Positions 38,517 to 47,418 of a stretch of DNA of 64,000 nt are shown here, in pieces; within the stretch, counting starts at the first letter, position 1, and the number at the start of each line of letters is the position of its first letter. Below the pieces are notes generated by a model, which did not search any database, was not told where the DNA came from, and was given only the letters and a program-made list of their open reading frames with translations. A program made the position numbers and the translations under genes. Location of the stretch: the NCBI RefSeq assembly GCF_004022215.1, contig NZ_SAUZ01000005.1, positions 62,001 through 126,000 on the forward strand, written 5' to 3'. This stretch comes from Paenirhodobacter populi. GTDB taxonomy: Bacteria > Pseudomonadota > Alphaproteobacteria > Rhodobacterales > Rhodobacteraceae.

Positions 38517-39439
38517 CACCGCCGCTCCACGAAGATGCTGTAAAGCTCGCTTGGCGGCAGCAGCAGGTCGAGCGCGAGCTTCAGCGCCACCGCGACGACC
38601 AGCAGCGCCAGCAGGATGCGCAGCTGTTCCGCCTTCAGCCGCCCGCCGAGGATGGTGCCGATCTGCGCCCCGATCACGCCGCCAAGGATCAGGAACAGCG
38701 CCAGCATGACATCCACCGACTGGTTGGTGATCGCATGCATCAGCGTGGTGAAGGCGGACACGGTGATGACCTGAAACAGCGACGTTCCGATCACCACCTT
38801 GGTCGGCATGCCCAGCAGGTAGATCATCGCGGGCACCATGATGAAGCCGCCGCCCACCCCCATGATCGCGGCAAGGATCCCCACGCCCATCCCGATCAGG
38901 ATCGGCGGAATGACCGAGATATAGAGCCCCGAGGCGCGGAACTTCATCTTGACCGGCAGCCGGTGGACCCAGCCGTGATGATGGCTGCGCCGCCTTGGCC
39001 GGATCTGCGCCGAGCGCCGCGCGCGATAGATGGCGCGCAGGGATTCCATCAGCATCAGCGATCCGACCGTGCCCAGCAGGATCACATAGGCCAGTTGCAC
39101 GGCCACGTCGATCAGCCCCAGCACCGTCAGCCGGTTGAACAGCCACACACCGATCCCCGATCCCGCAAGGCCGCCCGCCTGCAGCACCAGCCCCATCGGC
39201 ACGTCCACCGCCTTGCGCTTGAACTGCGTCAGCACGCCTGAAACCGACGAGGCCACCACCTGATTGGCCCCCGTCGCCACCGCCACGCCGGGCGGCACGC
39301 CGATGAAGAACAGAAGCGGCGTGATCAGGAACCCGCCGCCGACGCCGAACAGCCCCGACAGCAGCCCGACGATGCCGCCAAGCCCCAGAAGCAGGAAGAG
39401 ATTGACCGAGACCTCGGCAATGGGAAGATAGATCTGCAT
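38516..39439 (-). CDS. TauE/SafE (TSUP) family anion permease
   Basis: A 307-residue membrane protein with two homologous halves, each starting with the family motif: LLSGLFGVGGGFLITPLLFF (about 25-45) and AAIMGVGGGFIMVPAMIYLL (about 190-210). A His/Arg-rich cytoplasmic loop (RRRSHHHGW, near 150) lies between them. TSUP proteins export sulfite, sulfoacetate or related anions, or import organosulfur anions. It overlaps its TIGR02186 partner and lies upstream of an LLM monooxygenase operon, which fits removal of sulfite released from organosulfur compounds, though that link is inferred. Confidence 0.88.
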   Translation of the reverse strand: MQIYLPIAEVSVNLFLLLGLGGIVGLLSGLFGVGGGFLITPLLFFIGVPPGVAVATGANQVVASSVSGVLTQFKRKAVDVPMGLVLQAGGLAGSGIGVWLFNRLTVLGLIDVAVQLAYVILLGTVGSLMLMESLRAIYRARRSAQIRPRRRSHHHGWVHRLPVKMKFRASGLYISVIPPILIGMGVGILAAIMGVGGGFIMVPAMIYLLGMPTKVVIGTSLFQVITVSAFTTLMHAITNQSVDVMLALFLILGGVIGAQIGTILGGRLKAEQLRILLALLVVAVALKLALDLLLPPSELYSIFVERR

Positions 39440-39516
39440 CGGCGATCCGCGGGTGAAAGGCTGCCGGTCTGGTCGTCGGTCCGCACACTCTTGCCCGACG
39501 CCGCGTCCAAGTCAAA

Positions 39517-39561
39517 TGACGCTTTGCGTCACGGACTTCGTGAGGATGACGCCTTGCGTCA
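39517..39561. promoter_or_regulatory. Tandem palindromic operator candidates upstream of the TauE/SafE gene
   Basis: Two perfect 15-bp palindromes, TGACGCTTTGCGTCA (39517-39531) and TGACGCCTTGCGTCA (39547-39561), are 30 bp apart, start to start. A third, looser one (TCACG-GACTT-CGTGA, 39529-39543) lies between them. They are 78 bp upstream of the permease start; the distal one includes the stop codon of the PNP gene. Confidence 0.65.
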
Positions 39562-40350
39562 CAGGGTGCGCAGATATCGTCGCAGGATGCGTTCGAGCTT
39601 GGCGGCGCCAAGCGGCGCCATCGCCTTGGTGTGGTCGTGGCTGATCGCCTCGCTGGACAGGCCCGCGCCCATGTTGGTGATGACAGAGACCGCCGCGACC
39701 CGCAGGCCGAGGAAGCGCGCGAGGATCACCTCGGGCACCGTCGACATGCCCACCGCATCGGCGCCAAGGATGCGCGCGGCGCGGATCTCGGCCGGGGTCT
39801 CGAACGAGGGGCCGGAGAACCAGCAATAGACGCCCTCGGGCAGGGGGAGGCCCTCGGCCGCGGCGGCGGCGCGCAGCCCGGCGCGGATCGCCGGGTCATG
39901 CGCCTGCGTCATGGGCACGAAGCGGGCGTCGGAGGGTTCACCGATCAGCGGATTGGTCCCGGCGAAGGCGATGTGGTCGGACAGCAGCATCAGCCCGCCG
40001 GGGGGAATATCCTCGCGCAGGCTTCCGGCGGCATTGGTCAGCAGCAGATCGCCGCAACCGAGATCGCGCAGCACCTCAAGCGCCACGCGCATCTCGGCCG
40101 GATTGCCGCGTTCGTAGTAATGCGCGCGGCCGCCGAAGACCGCGACGCGCTGGCCTTCCAGCTGGCCGATAACCAGCTTGGGGTCGTGACCCGACACCCC
40201 GGCATGGGGAAAGCCGGGCAGGTCGCTGTAGGGGATGGCGATCCCCTCCACCTGATCCGTAAGCCCCGCGAGCCCCGAGCCCAGCACGAGGCCAAGGCGC
40301 GGCGGCTCTGCCCCTGCACGGTCGCGGATCAGGGAAACGAGGTCGCGCAT
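39559..40350 (-). CDS. Purine-nucleoside phosphorylase, trimeric type
   Basis: A 263-residue enzyme that splits inosine or guanosine with phosphate. Trimeric PNP signatures are LGLVLGSGLAGLTDQVEG (phosphate loop), GHDPKLVIGQLEGQRVAVFG, GRAHYYERG, LLTNAAGSL and MSTVPEVILARFLGLRVAAV. It lies 1 bp after a nucleoside permease gene and ends a five-gene uptake operon. The usual symbol in this class is punA or xapA; which one applies is not decided by sequence reading. Confidence 0.92.
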   Translation of the reverse strand: MRDLVSLIRDRAGAEPPRLGLVLGSGLAGLTDQVEGIAIPYSDLPGFPHAGVSGHDPKLVIGQLEGQRVAVFGGRAHYYERGNPAEMRVALEVLRDLGCGDLLLTNAAGSLREDIPPGGLMLLSDHIAFAGTNPLIGEPSDARFVPMTQAHDPAIRAGLRAAAAAEGLPLPEGVYCWFSGPSFETPAEIRAARILGADAVGMSTVPEVILARFLGLRVAAVSVITNMGAGLSSEAISHDHTKAMAPLGAAKLERILRRYLRTL

Positions 40351-40351
40351 C

Positions 40352-41320
40352 TCAGCGTTCCTTCACATAGGGCTGGCCGCCGGCGCGGGGGCCGACCGCC
40401 TTGCCGACGAAACCCGCCAGAACGATGACGGTCAGGACATAGGGCAGGGCGTCCAAAGCGGGGACGGGAATCGAGACATGGGCCACCCCCTCGATCACGT
40501 CGGGGCGCAGCGCCAGCGCCTGAAGGAAGCCGAACAGCATCGTCGCCCAAAGCGCGTGCCACGGCCGCCATTTGGCGAAGATCAGCGCGGCAAGGGCGAT
40601 ATAGCCGCGCCCGGCCGTCATTTCGCGCCCGAAACCGGCCTGCAGCGCGGTCGCCATATAGGTGCCCGCCAGCCCGCACAGGATGCCGGTGACAAGAACC
40701 GCCATGTAGCGCAGCCGCACCACGGAAATCCCCGCCGTATCGACCGATTCCGGGTTTTCCCCCACCGCCCGCAGCCGCAGCCCGAAGCGCGTGGCGTAAA
40801 GGAGCCACCAGCTCAGCGGCACGCAGGCGAGCGCGGCATAGACAAGGATCGACTGCCCCGACAGAACCTGCTGGTAGATCGGGCCGATCACCGGCACCGC
40901 GCCGATCTCGGCCGCCCAGGGCAGGTGGATCGGGCCGAAGCGCGCGGCCCCGGACAGGGGCGGGGTGCGCCCGCCCTGCTGGAACAGCGCCTGCGCGATC
41001 AGCACCGTGGCCCCCGAAGCCACGAAGTTCAGCGCCACGCCCGAAATCAGCTGGTTGCCGCGGAAGGTGATCGAGGCCAGCCCGTGCAGCAACGCCATCA
41101 CCAGCGCGGCACAGATCCCGGCGGACAGCCCGACCCAGGCCGAGCCGGTGATCGCCGCCGTTGCGCCCGAGGCCATCGCGGCCATCAGCATCTTGCCTTC
41201 CAGCCCGATGTCGAAGATCCCGGCGCGTTCCGAAAACAGCCCCGCGAGGCAGGCGAACAAAAGCGGCGTGCCAAGTCGCAGGGTCGAGGCCAGAAGCTGC
41301 ATCAGCGTTTCGTAATCCAT
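40352..41320 (-). CDS. Nucleoside ABC transporter permease, second subunit
   Basis: A 322-residue inner-membrane permease of the BMP-type nucleoside transporter class (NupC/YufQ-like, RbsC-related fold). Conserved features: LFSERAGIFDIGLEGKMLMAAMASG near residue 28, RGNQLISGVALNF, and LRLRAVGENPESVDTAGISV in the cytoplasmic coupling loop. It overlaps the preceding permease gene by 1 nt of the ATG/TGA pair and is followed by PNP. Confidence 0.9.
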   Translation of the reverse strand: MDYETLMQLLASTLRLGTPLLFACLAGLFSERAGIFDIGLEGKMLMAAMASGATAAITGSAWVGLSAGICAALVMALLHGLASITFRGNQLISGVALNFVASGATVLIAQALFQQGGRTPPLSGAARFGPIHLPWAAEIGAVPVIGPIYQQVLSGQSILVYAALACVPLSWWLLYATRFGLRLRAVGENPESVDTAGISVVRLRYMAVLVTGILCGLAGTYMATALQAGFGREMTAGRGYIALAALIFAKWRPWHALWATMLFGFLQALALRPDVIEGVAHVSIPVPALDALPYVLTVIVLAGFVGKAVGPRAGGQPYVKER

Positions 41321-42414
41321 CACCGCACCCCCGCCGATGCCCGGGTGCGGAAGAACGGCGCGACCATCATCCGCACCATGTTGTCGAGCGCGCCGGTGAA
41401 CAGGATCACGAGGCCCTGCAACAGCAGGCGCAGCTCGATCGGGATATTGGTCCAGAGCCCCATTTCCGCCCCGCCCTGATAGAGAAACCCGAACAGCAGC
41501 GCCGCAAGGAAGACGCCAAGCGGATGGTTGCGCCCCATCAGAGCCACGGCGATGCCGATGAACCCCGCGCCCTCGGAGGAGTTCTGCAGCAGGCGCCCGG
41601 CCTCGCCCATCACGTTGTTGATCGACATCATCCCGCACAGGGCACCGGAGATCAGCATCGCCGACATGATGACCTTGGTCGAGGAAATCCCCGCATAGCG
41701 CGCGGCGCTTTCGGAATGGCCGAAGGCGCGGATCTGATAGCCGAGGCGTGAACGCCACAGCAGCAGCCAGACCGCGAAACAGGCGAGGATCGCCACGAAG
41801 AAGGTGACATTCGCCGGAACCTTGCGGGTGAAGATCAGGTCGAGCCCCGGGATCTGGTGAAAGCCCGGCAGCGTGGTGCCCGCGCCGAAGCGCGCCGTCG
41901 CCGGGTCCATCTGGCCGGTGGGGCGCATCACCTCGACCAGCAGCCAGACGATCAGCGCGGCGGCGATGTAGTTGAACATGATCGTGGTGATGACGATATG
42001 GCTGCCGCGTTTGGCGGCGAGCCATGCGGGCACGGCGGCCCAGGCCGCGCCGAACACCGCCGCGCCGACGATCGCTGCGGGCAGCGCCATCCACCATGCG
42101 GGCCACGGAAACGCCAGACAGACCAGCGCCACGCCAAGCCCGCCGATCTGGGCCTGTCCCTCGCCGCCGATGTTGAACTGTCCGGCGTGATAGGCGACCG
42201 TCACGCCAAGCCCGGTGAAGATGAAGGAGGTGGCGTAATACAGCGTATAGCCCCAGCCGTAGGGCGAGCCGAGCGCGCCATCCACCATGACCTTGACCGC
42301 CTCGACCGGATCGCCGCCGATCAGCAGGATCACCACCGCCGAGATCGCCGCCGCGAGCAACAGCGAGATCACCGGCACCAGCACCATATCGGCCCATTTC
42401 GGGAGCTTGGTCAC
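41320..42414 (-). CDS. Nucleoside ABC transporter permease, first subunit
   Basis: A 364-residue permease starting at a GTG (VTKLPKWADMVLVPVISLLL) that overlaps the ATPase stop (GTGA). Family features: FIFTGLGVTVAYHAGQFNIGG and GHSESAARYAGISSTKVIMS (coupling loop). About eight to ten hydrophobic segments. With the next permease it forms the heterodimeric membrane part. Confidence 0.9.
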   Translation of the reverse strand: MTKLPKWADMVLVPVISLLLAAAISAVVILLIGGDPVEAVKVMVDGALGSPYGWGYTLYYATSFIFTGLGVTVAYHAGQFNIGGEGQAQIGGLGVALVCLAFPWPAWWMALPAAIVGAAVFGAAWAAVPAWLAAKRGSHIVITTIMFNYIAAALIVWLLVEVMRPTGQMDPATARFGAGTTLPGFHQIPGLDLIFTRKVPANVTFFVAILACFAVWLLLWRSRLGYQIRAFGHSESAARYAGISSTKVIMSAMLISGALCGMMSINNVMGEAGRLLQNSSEGAGFIGIAVALMGRNHPLGVFLAALLFGFLYQGGAEMGLWTNIPIELRLLLQGLVILFTGALDNMVRMMVAPFFRTRASAGVR

Positions 42415-44003
42415 GTCGCGGCCTCCGTCTCGACGCCCGCCATGAGCAGCCCCAGTTCGCGTTCGTCGGTGCGCGCGGGCAGGCGCTCGCCCATGATACG
42501 GCCGTCGAACATCACCGCGATCCGGTCGGACAGCGACATGATCTCATCCAGTTCGACCGAGACGAGCAGCACCGCCTTGCCCGCGTCGCGCAGTTCCACG
42601 ATGCGCTTGTGGATGAACTCGATCGCGCCGATGTCGACCCCGCGCGTCGGCTGGCCGATCAGCAGCAGGTCGGGATTGCGCTCGATCTCGCGGGCCAGAA
42701 CGATCTTTTGCTGGTTGCCGCCGGAAAAGCCCCGCGCGGGCAGGAAGGGATCTGGTGGGCGGACATCGAAGCGGTCCATCTTGCCGCGCGTGTCGGCGAT
42801 GATCGCGCCATTGTCCATCAGCGGCCCCCTGCGGTATTCCGGCGCGTCGTCATAGCCGAGCGCGACGTTTTCCCAAGCCGTGAAGTCGAGGATCAGGCCC
42901 AGCCGGTGCCGGTCCTCGGGCACATGGGCGATACCCGCCGCGCGCCGCGTCCGCCCGGCCGAGGCCTGCCCGCCAAGGTCGAGCGGCGTGTCGTTGATGG
43001 TGATCGAGCCGGTGGCTTTGGCGAAGCCGCCAAGCGCCTCCAGCAGCTCCGACTGGCCATTGCCCGCGACGCCGGCGATGCCGACGATCTCGCCCGCGCG
43101 GAGCGTCAGGTCGATGCCTTTCAGCCGTTCGACCCCGGCCTCGTCGGTGACGCGCAGGTCGCGGATGCGGGCCACCAGCCGGCCGGGCCGGGCAGGGGCC
43201 TTGTCCACCCGCAGCAGCACCTTGCGCCCCACCATCAGTTCGGCAAGCTGTTCGGGGGTGGTTTCGGCGGTCTGCACCGTCGCCGTCATCTCGCCCCGGC
43301 GCATCACGCTGACGGTATCGGTGATCTCCATGATCTCGCGCAGCTTGTGGGTGATCAGCAGCACCGTCTTGCCCTGCTTGCGCAGATGGTCGAGGATGCG
43401 GAACAGGTGGTCCGCCTCGGGCGGGGTCAGCACGCCCGTCGGCTCGTCGAGGATCAGGATATCCGCCTGCCGATACAGCGCCTTGAGGATTTCGACCCGC
43501 TGCTGATGGCCGACGGACAGATCCTCGATCCGGGCGTCGGGATTGACGTCCAGTTCGTATTCCCGCGCCAGCCGCGCCAGTTCCGTGCGCGCCTTCGCCT
43601 TGGACGGCCGCAGGAGCGCGCCGCTTTCCGCCCCGAGGATGATGTTTTCCAGCACGGTGAAATTCTGCACCAGCTTGAAATGCTGGAACACCATGCCGAT
43701 GCCCGCCCGGATCGCCGCCTGACTGTCGGGGATCTGGGTTTCCCGGCCGTGGATCAGGATTTCGCCCGAATCCGCCTTGTAGAAGCCGTAAAGGATGGAC
43801 ATCAGCGTGGATTTGCCCGCGCCGTTTTCGCCGATGATGCCGTGGATCGTGCCGGGCATCACCCGGATCGAGATGTCCCTGTTCGCCTGCACCGCGCCGA
43901 AGGCCTTGGAAATGCCGCGCAATTCGATCGCGGCTGGGGCGTTCGGCGGCGGCATGTCCGGCGTGGCAGTCTCCTGCCGCGCCGTTTCGTGCCGGTTGGT
44001 CAT
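42411..44003 (-). CDS. Nucleoside ABC transporter ATPase (two ABC domains)
   Basis: A 530-residue protein with two ABC domains. The first has Walker A GENGAGKSTLMS (about 60), LSVGHQQRVEILKAL and ILILDEPTGVLTP. The second has a degenerate Walker A, GVAGNGQSELLEAL (about 310), and FSGGNQQKIVLAREIE. This is the sugar/nucleoside (YufO/NupA-like) ATPase type. It follows the BMP gene by 1 bp. An extended 25-residue N-terminus precedes the first domain. Confidence 0.92.
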   Translation of the reverse strand: MTNRHETARQETATPDMPPPNAPAAIELRGISKAFGAVQANRDISIRVMPGTIHGIIGENGAGKSTLMSILYGFYKADSGEILIHGRETQIPDSQAAIRAGIGMVFQHFKLVQNFTVLENIILGAESGALLRPSKAKARTELARLAREYELDVNPDARIEDLSVGHQQRVEILKALYRQADILILDEPTGVLTPPEADHLFRILDHLRKQGKTVLLITHKLREIMEITDTVSVMRRGEMTATVQTAETTPEQLAELMVGRKVLLRVDKAPARPGRLVARIRDLRVTDEAGVERLKGIDLTLRAGEIVGIAGVAGNGQSELLEALGGFAKATGSITINDTPLDLGGQASAGRTRRAAGIAHVPEDRHRLGLILDFTAWENVALGYDDAPEYRRGPLMDNGAIIADTRGKMDRFDVRPPDPFLPARGFSGGNQQKIVLAREIERNPDLLLIGQPTRGVDIGAIEFIHKRIVELRDAGKAVLLVSVELDEIMSLSDRIAVMFDGRIMGERLPARTDERELGLLMAGVETEAAT

Positions 44004-44004
44004 G

Positions 44005-44994
44005 TCATTCGACCGGGCAGGTATTGTCCGTCATGTAGTCATGGACCACGATCTCGCCCGATTTGATCCTGCCCGCGGCGGCGTCCACCGCGTCCTTCAT
44101 TTCCGGCGTGATGAGGTCCTTGTTGTTGTCGTCGAGCGCATAGCCCACGCCTTCGTCCGACAGGCCGGAAACGACGGTGCCGGTCTTCAGCTCGACCCCT
44201 TCGAGGAAGGCTTCGTAGACGGAATTGTCGACGCGCTTGAGCATCGAGGTCAGCACCTGCCCGGGATGCAGGTGGTTCTGGTTCGAATCGACGCCGATCG
44301 ACAGGATCCCCTCATCCGCCGCCGCCTGCAGCACGCCGATGCCGGTCGCCCCCGCCGCGGCATAGATCACGTCGGCGCCCTGCGCCTTCTGCGCCTTGGC
44401 GAGTTCCCCGCCCTTGACCGGGTCGTTCCAGGCGGCGGGCGTGGTGCCGGTGAAGCTGGTCAGGATCTTGGCGTCCGGCTTGACCGACTTCACCCCCTGC
44501 GCATAGCCGCAGCCGAACTTGCGGATCAGCGGAATGTCCATCCCCCCGACAAAGCCCACGGTGTCGGTCTTGGACGCCATCGCCGCCAGCAGGCCGACGA
44601 GGTAGGAGCCCTCTTCCTCCTTGAACACCACGGAGCGCACGTTCGGCTGATCGACCACCGCGTCGATGATGGCGAATTTCGTGTCCGGATAATCGGGGGC
44701 GACGCCGTTCAGCACGTCGCCAAAGGCGAATCCGGTCATCACGATCGGATTGGCGCCCGATTCCGCCAGCCGCCGCAGCGCCTGTTCGCGCTGCGCCTCG
44801 GACTGCATTTCCAGTTCCTTGTAGCTGCCGCCGGTTTCCTTGGCCCATTTCTCGGCGCCGACATAGGCGGCCTCGTTGAAGGATTTGTCGAACTTGCCGC
44901 CAAGATCGTAGATCAGCGCGGGTTCCGCCAGCGCGGCGCCGGTCATCAGCGCGAGCGCCGCCGAGGCACCAAGGAAGTTTTTCAGCATGGTCAT
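44005..44994 (-). CDS. BMP-family nucleoside-binding protein
   Basis: A 329-residue periplasmic binding protein of the basic-membrane-protein (BMP/PnrA) family, which binds purine nucleosides. The signal peptide is MTMLKNFLGASAALALMTGA, with cleavage near ALA-EP. DLGGKFDKSFNEAAYVGAEK is the family start motif. The ATG at 44994 follows GGGAG by 6 nt. It is the first gene of the operon BMP-ATPase-permease-permease-PNP, which supports purine-nucleoside import. Confidence 0.92.
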   Translation of the reverse strand: MTMLKNFLGASAALALMTGAALAEPALIYDLGGKFDKSFNEAAYVGAEKWAKETGGSYKELEMQSEAQREQALRRLAESGANPIVMTGFAFGDVLNGVAPDYPDTKFAIIDAVVDQPNVRSVVFKEEEGSYLVGLLAAMASKTDTVGFVGGMDIPLIRKFGCGYAQGVKSVKPDAKILTSFTGTTPAAWNDPVKGGELAKAQKAQGADVIYAAAGATGIGVLQAAADEGILSIGVDSNQNHLHPGQVLTSMLKRVDNSVYEAFLEGVELKTGTVVSGLSDEGVGYALDDNNKDLITPEMKDAVDAAAGRIKSGEIVVHDYMTDNTCPVE

Positions 44995-45142
44995 GGTTGA
45001 CTCCCGGTCGTTGGGCGTTCTGCGCGAACGCATCTTGCGGGTTGGGTCCGCATTGTCGTCAAGAATAGCGAACAGAACTCCGCGAGGGTCAAGGAGGATT
45101 CATCGCGCATGGCCCGATGCTTGCCGGAAATTGATCTGCCGG

Positions 45143-45568
45143 TCAATTCCCGGGCGGCACCAGCACGTGGCGCAGCACCAGCGCATCGACATGGTTACCG
45201 CCGGGCGTCCGGTAATAGGCCCGGCGCCGTCCCGCGGGCTGCCAGCCGGTCGCGGCGTATAGCGCGCGGGCGGGCAGGTTGTCCTCGGCGACCTCCAGAA
45301 AGGCGCTGTCCGCCGCGCGGTCGGTGGCCCCGCGCAGGAAGTCGGCCATCAGCCGCCGCCCCGTGCCCCGGCGCCGCGCATCGGGGGCGACGGCAAGGGT
45401 CAGCAGCTCCGCCTCGCCGGCGATGACGCGGCCGAGCAGGAAGCCTTCGGGCGCGGTCAGCAGGAAGCAGAAACGCGAGGCGAGCAGATCGGCGAATTCC
45501 GCCGCCGACCAGGGCCGGGGTGTGGTGAAGCAGCGCGCGTGCAGCGCGGCGAGGGCGTCGGGCGTCAT
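45143..45568 (-). CDS. rimI: RimI-like GNAT N-acetyltransferase
   Basis: A 141-residue GNAT protein that probably acetylates the N-terminus of ribosomal protein S18 or another protein. The acetyl-CoA loop is in LAVAPDARRRGTGRRLMADF (about 55-75), followed by FLEVAEDNLPARALYAATGW. The ATG at 45568 overlaps the tsaB stop (ATGA); the tsaB-rimI pair is a very common arrangement. Confidence 0.88.
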   Translation of the reverse strand: MTPDALAALHARCFTTPRPWSAAEFADLLASRFCFLLTAPEGFLLGRVIAGEAELLTLAVAPDARRRGTGRRLMADFLRGATDRAADSAFLEVAEDNLPARALYAATGWQPAGRRRAYYRTPGGNHVDALVLRHVLVPPGN

Positions 45569-46185
45569 CCGTCGATCAGCACGGGCGGCGGGTCGGAGGG
45601 CGGCGCCGCATCCGCGCCGCGCAGATAAAGGGGCGCGGGGCGGGGCTGCGGCGTCCGGGCCTTGGTCGCCGCGATCCGCCCGATGGCGACGGCCAGCGGC
45701 AGGGCGGGGGGCAGCACCTCGACCCCCGGCGCGGGTTGCGCAGCCGATCCGGTCCGCCGCGCGCCGGTGATCTGGTCGACGGGCATCAGTTGCGGGGCGT
45801 CGGCCCCGGTTTCGGTGAAATGCTGCACATAGGCCTCGCCCCGGCGGGCATCCTCGGCCACCGTGAGGGGGCGGGGGGTGCCTTCGGCCAAGGCTTCCAG
45901 CGTGCTCACCCCGATGGCCGGGATCCGCAGCGCCAGCGCCAGCCCGCGCGCGGCGGCGACGGAAATCCGCACCCCGGTGAAATTGCCCGGCCCGATGCCG
46001 ACGCCGATCGCGTCGAGATCGCGCCAACCCAGACCCGCCTCTGCCAGCAGCTCTTCCAGCAGCGGCATCAGGCGTTCGGCCTGTCCCTTTGCCATCTCTT
46101 CGCGGCGCGCGGCGATCACCGCCCCGTCGCGCAGCAAAGCGGCCGCGCAATGCGCGGCCGATGTGTCGAAAGCCAGAACCAGCAT
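45565..46185 (-). CDS. tsaB: tRNA N6-threonylcarbamoyladenosine biosynthesis protein
   Basis: A 206-residue TsaB of the ASKHA fold: start MLVLAFDTSAAHCAAALLRD, then GVGIGPGNFTGVRISVAAAR (about 62-81). It partners TsaD and TsaE in making t6A37 in ANN-decoding tRNAs. It is somewhat shorter and more divergent at the C-terminus than E. coli TsaB. It is coupled to rimI downstream, with nfuA 19 bp upstream. Confidence 0.92.
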   Translation of the reverse strand: MLVLAFDTSAAHCAAALLRDGAVIAARREEMAKGQAERLMPLLEELLAEAGLGWRDLDAIGVGIGPGNFTGVRISVAAARGLALALRIPAIGVSTLEALAEGTPRPLTVAEDARRGEAYVQHFTETGADAPQLMPVDQITGARRTGSAAQPAPGVEVLPPALPLAVAIGRIAATKARTPQPRPAPLYLRGADAAPPSDPPPVLIDG

Positions 46186-46204
46186 TCCGTCAGCCCCCCT
46201 GTCG

Positions 46205-46762
46205 TCAGAGCGAGACAGGGCGCACCTCGGTCACTTCGGGGATGTAGTGACGCAAGAGGTTCTCGATCCCCATCTTCAGCGTCAGGGTCGAGGAGGGGCA
46301 GCCCGCGCAGGCGCCCTTCATGTTCAGGTAGACGACGCCGCGTTCAAACCCCTGAAAGGTGATGTCGCCGCCGTCCTGCGCCACGGCCGGGCGCACGCGG
46401 GTGTCGAGCAGTTCCTTGATCTGCGCGACGATGGCGCCATCCTCGCCGTCATGATCGGCATGGGCGGGGGCGGAATCGCCCTCGATCACCGGGGCGCCGG
46501 ACTGGAAATGTTCCATGATCGCGCCGAGGATCGCCGGTTTCGCATGGCTCCAGTCCGTCGCGTCATCCTTGGTGACGGTGACGAAATCGGAACCGAAGAA
46601 CACGCCGGTGATGCCCGGAACCGCAAAGATGCGCCGCGCGAGCGGGGATTTCGCCGAGGCGTCGGGCGTCGGGAAATCGGCGGTGCCTGCGTCCAGAACG
46701 GTCTGGCCGGGCAGGAATTTCAGCGTGGCGGGGTTTGGGGTCGTTTCGGTCTGGATGAACAT
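46205..46762 (-). CDS. NfuA/NifU-type Fe-S cluster carrier
   Basis: A 185-residue protein with an Nfu N-terminal scaffold domain (about 1-88, MFIQTETTPNPATLKFLPGQ) and a C-terminal NifU domain (about 108-185) with the cluster-binding C-x2-C in GACAGCPSSTLTL. It holds and delivers [4Fe-4S] clusters to apo-enzymes. This domain order is the eukaryotic/alphaproteobacterial NFU1 form, distinct from E. coli NfuA. Strong AGGAGG ribosome-binding site. Confidence 0.92.
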   Translation of the reverse strand: MFIQTETTPNPATLKFLPGQTVLDAGTADFPTPDASAKSPLARRIFAVPGITGVFFGSDFVTVTKDDATDWSHAKPAILGAIMEHFQSGAPVIEGDSAPAHADHDGEDGAIVAQIKELLDTRVRPAVAQDGGDITFQGFERGVVYLNMKGACAGCPSSTLTLKMGIENLLRHYIPEVTEVRPVSL

Positions 46763-46886
46763 CGGCGCCTCCTTGGCGTGGACGGGGCGTTGCGGAACAG
46801 GCGCGGCCAGGCCACACCCTTTGCGGCAGATATGGGCTTGCCGGGCCGGGGCGTCAAGCGGCGCGGCCCCGGTCAGGCAAATGATG

Positions 46887-47342
46887 TCAGGTGATGGATT
46901 CCAGCCGTTCCTTGGACATGTCGCCCGGCACCACGGTCAGCGGGCAGGGGAGGGAGCCGGAATTGCGGCTCATCTGCGTCACCAGCGGGCCGGGGCCGGA
47001 TTTGTCGGTGCCCGCGCCCAGCACCAGCACGCCGATCTGCGGATCGCGGGAGACGACATCGAGGATCTCGGCTACCGGCTCACCCTCGCGGATCACCAGT
47101 TCGGGGTTCACGCCCTGCTTGTCGCGCATCCATTTCGCAAAAACCTCGAAATGCGATTCGATGCGGTCGCGGGCTTCGGCGCGCATGATGTCTCCGACGC
47201 CGATCCAGTGCTGGAACTCCTCGGGCGGGATGACGGCGACGATGATCACGCCGCCGCCGGTATGCGCGGCGCGGAGCGCGGCGTAGCGCATGGCATTCAG
47301 ACATTCGCGGGTGTCATCGAGGACGACGAGGAACTTGCGCAT
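46887..47342 (-). CDS. Universal stress protein (UspA family)
   Basis: A 151-residue USP-domain protein: start MRKFLVVLDDTRECLNAMRY, later VLVLGAGTDKSGPGPLVTQM. The usual ATP-binding G-x2-G-x9-G(S/T) motif is altered, so nucleotide binding is uncertain. It has a GGAGAT ribosome-binding site and stands as a single gene between nfuA and an unknown membrane protein. Confidence 0.88.
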   Translation of the reverse strand: MRKFLVVLDDTRECLNAMRYAALRAAHTGGGVIIVAVIPPEEFQHWIGVGDIMRAEARDRIESHFEVFAKWMRDKQGVNPELVIREGEPVAEILDVVSRDPQIGVLVLGAGTDKSGPGPLVTQMSRNSGSLPCPLTVVPGDMSKERLESIT

Positions 47343-47418
47343 CGGATCTCCTTCGCGCGATTCATCGCCCGAAATCGCCGGGCGGGCAAGACCGTTTGCG
47401 CGCCGTCATCTGGCCATG

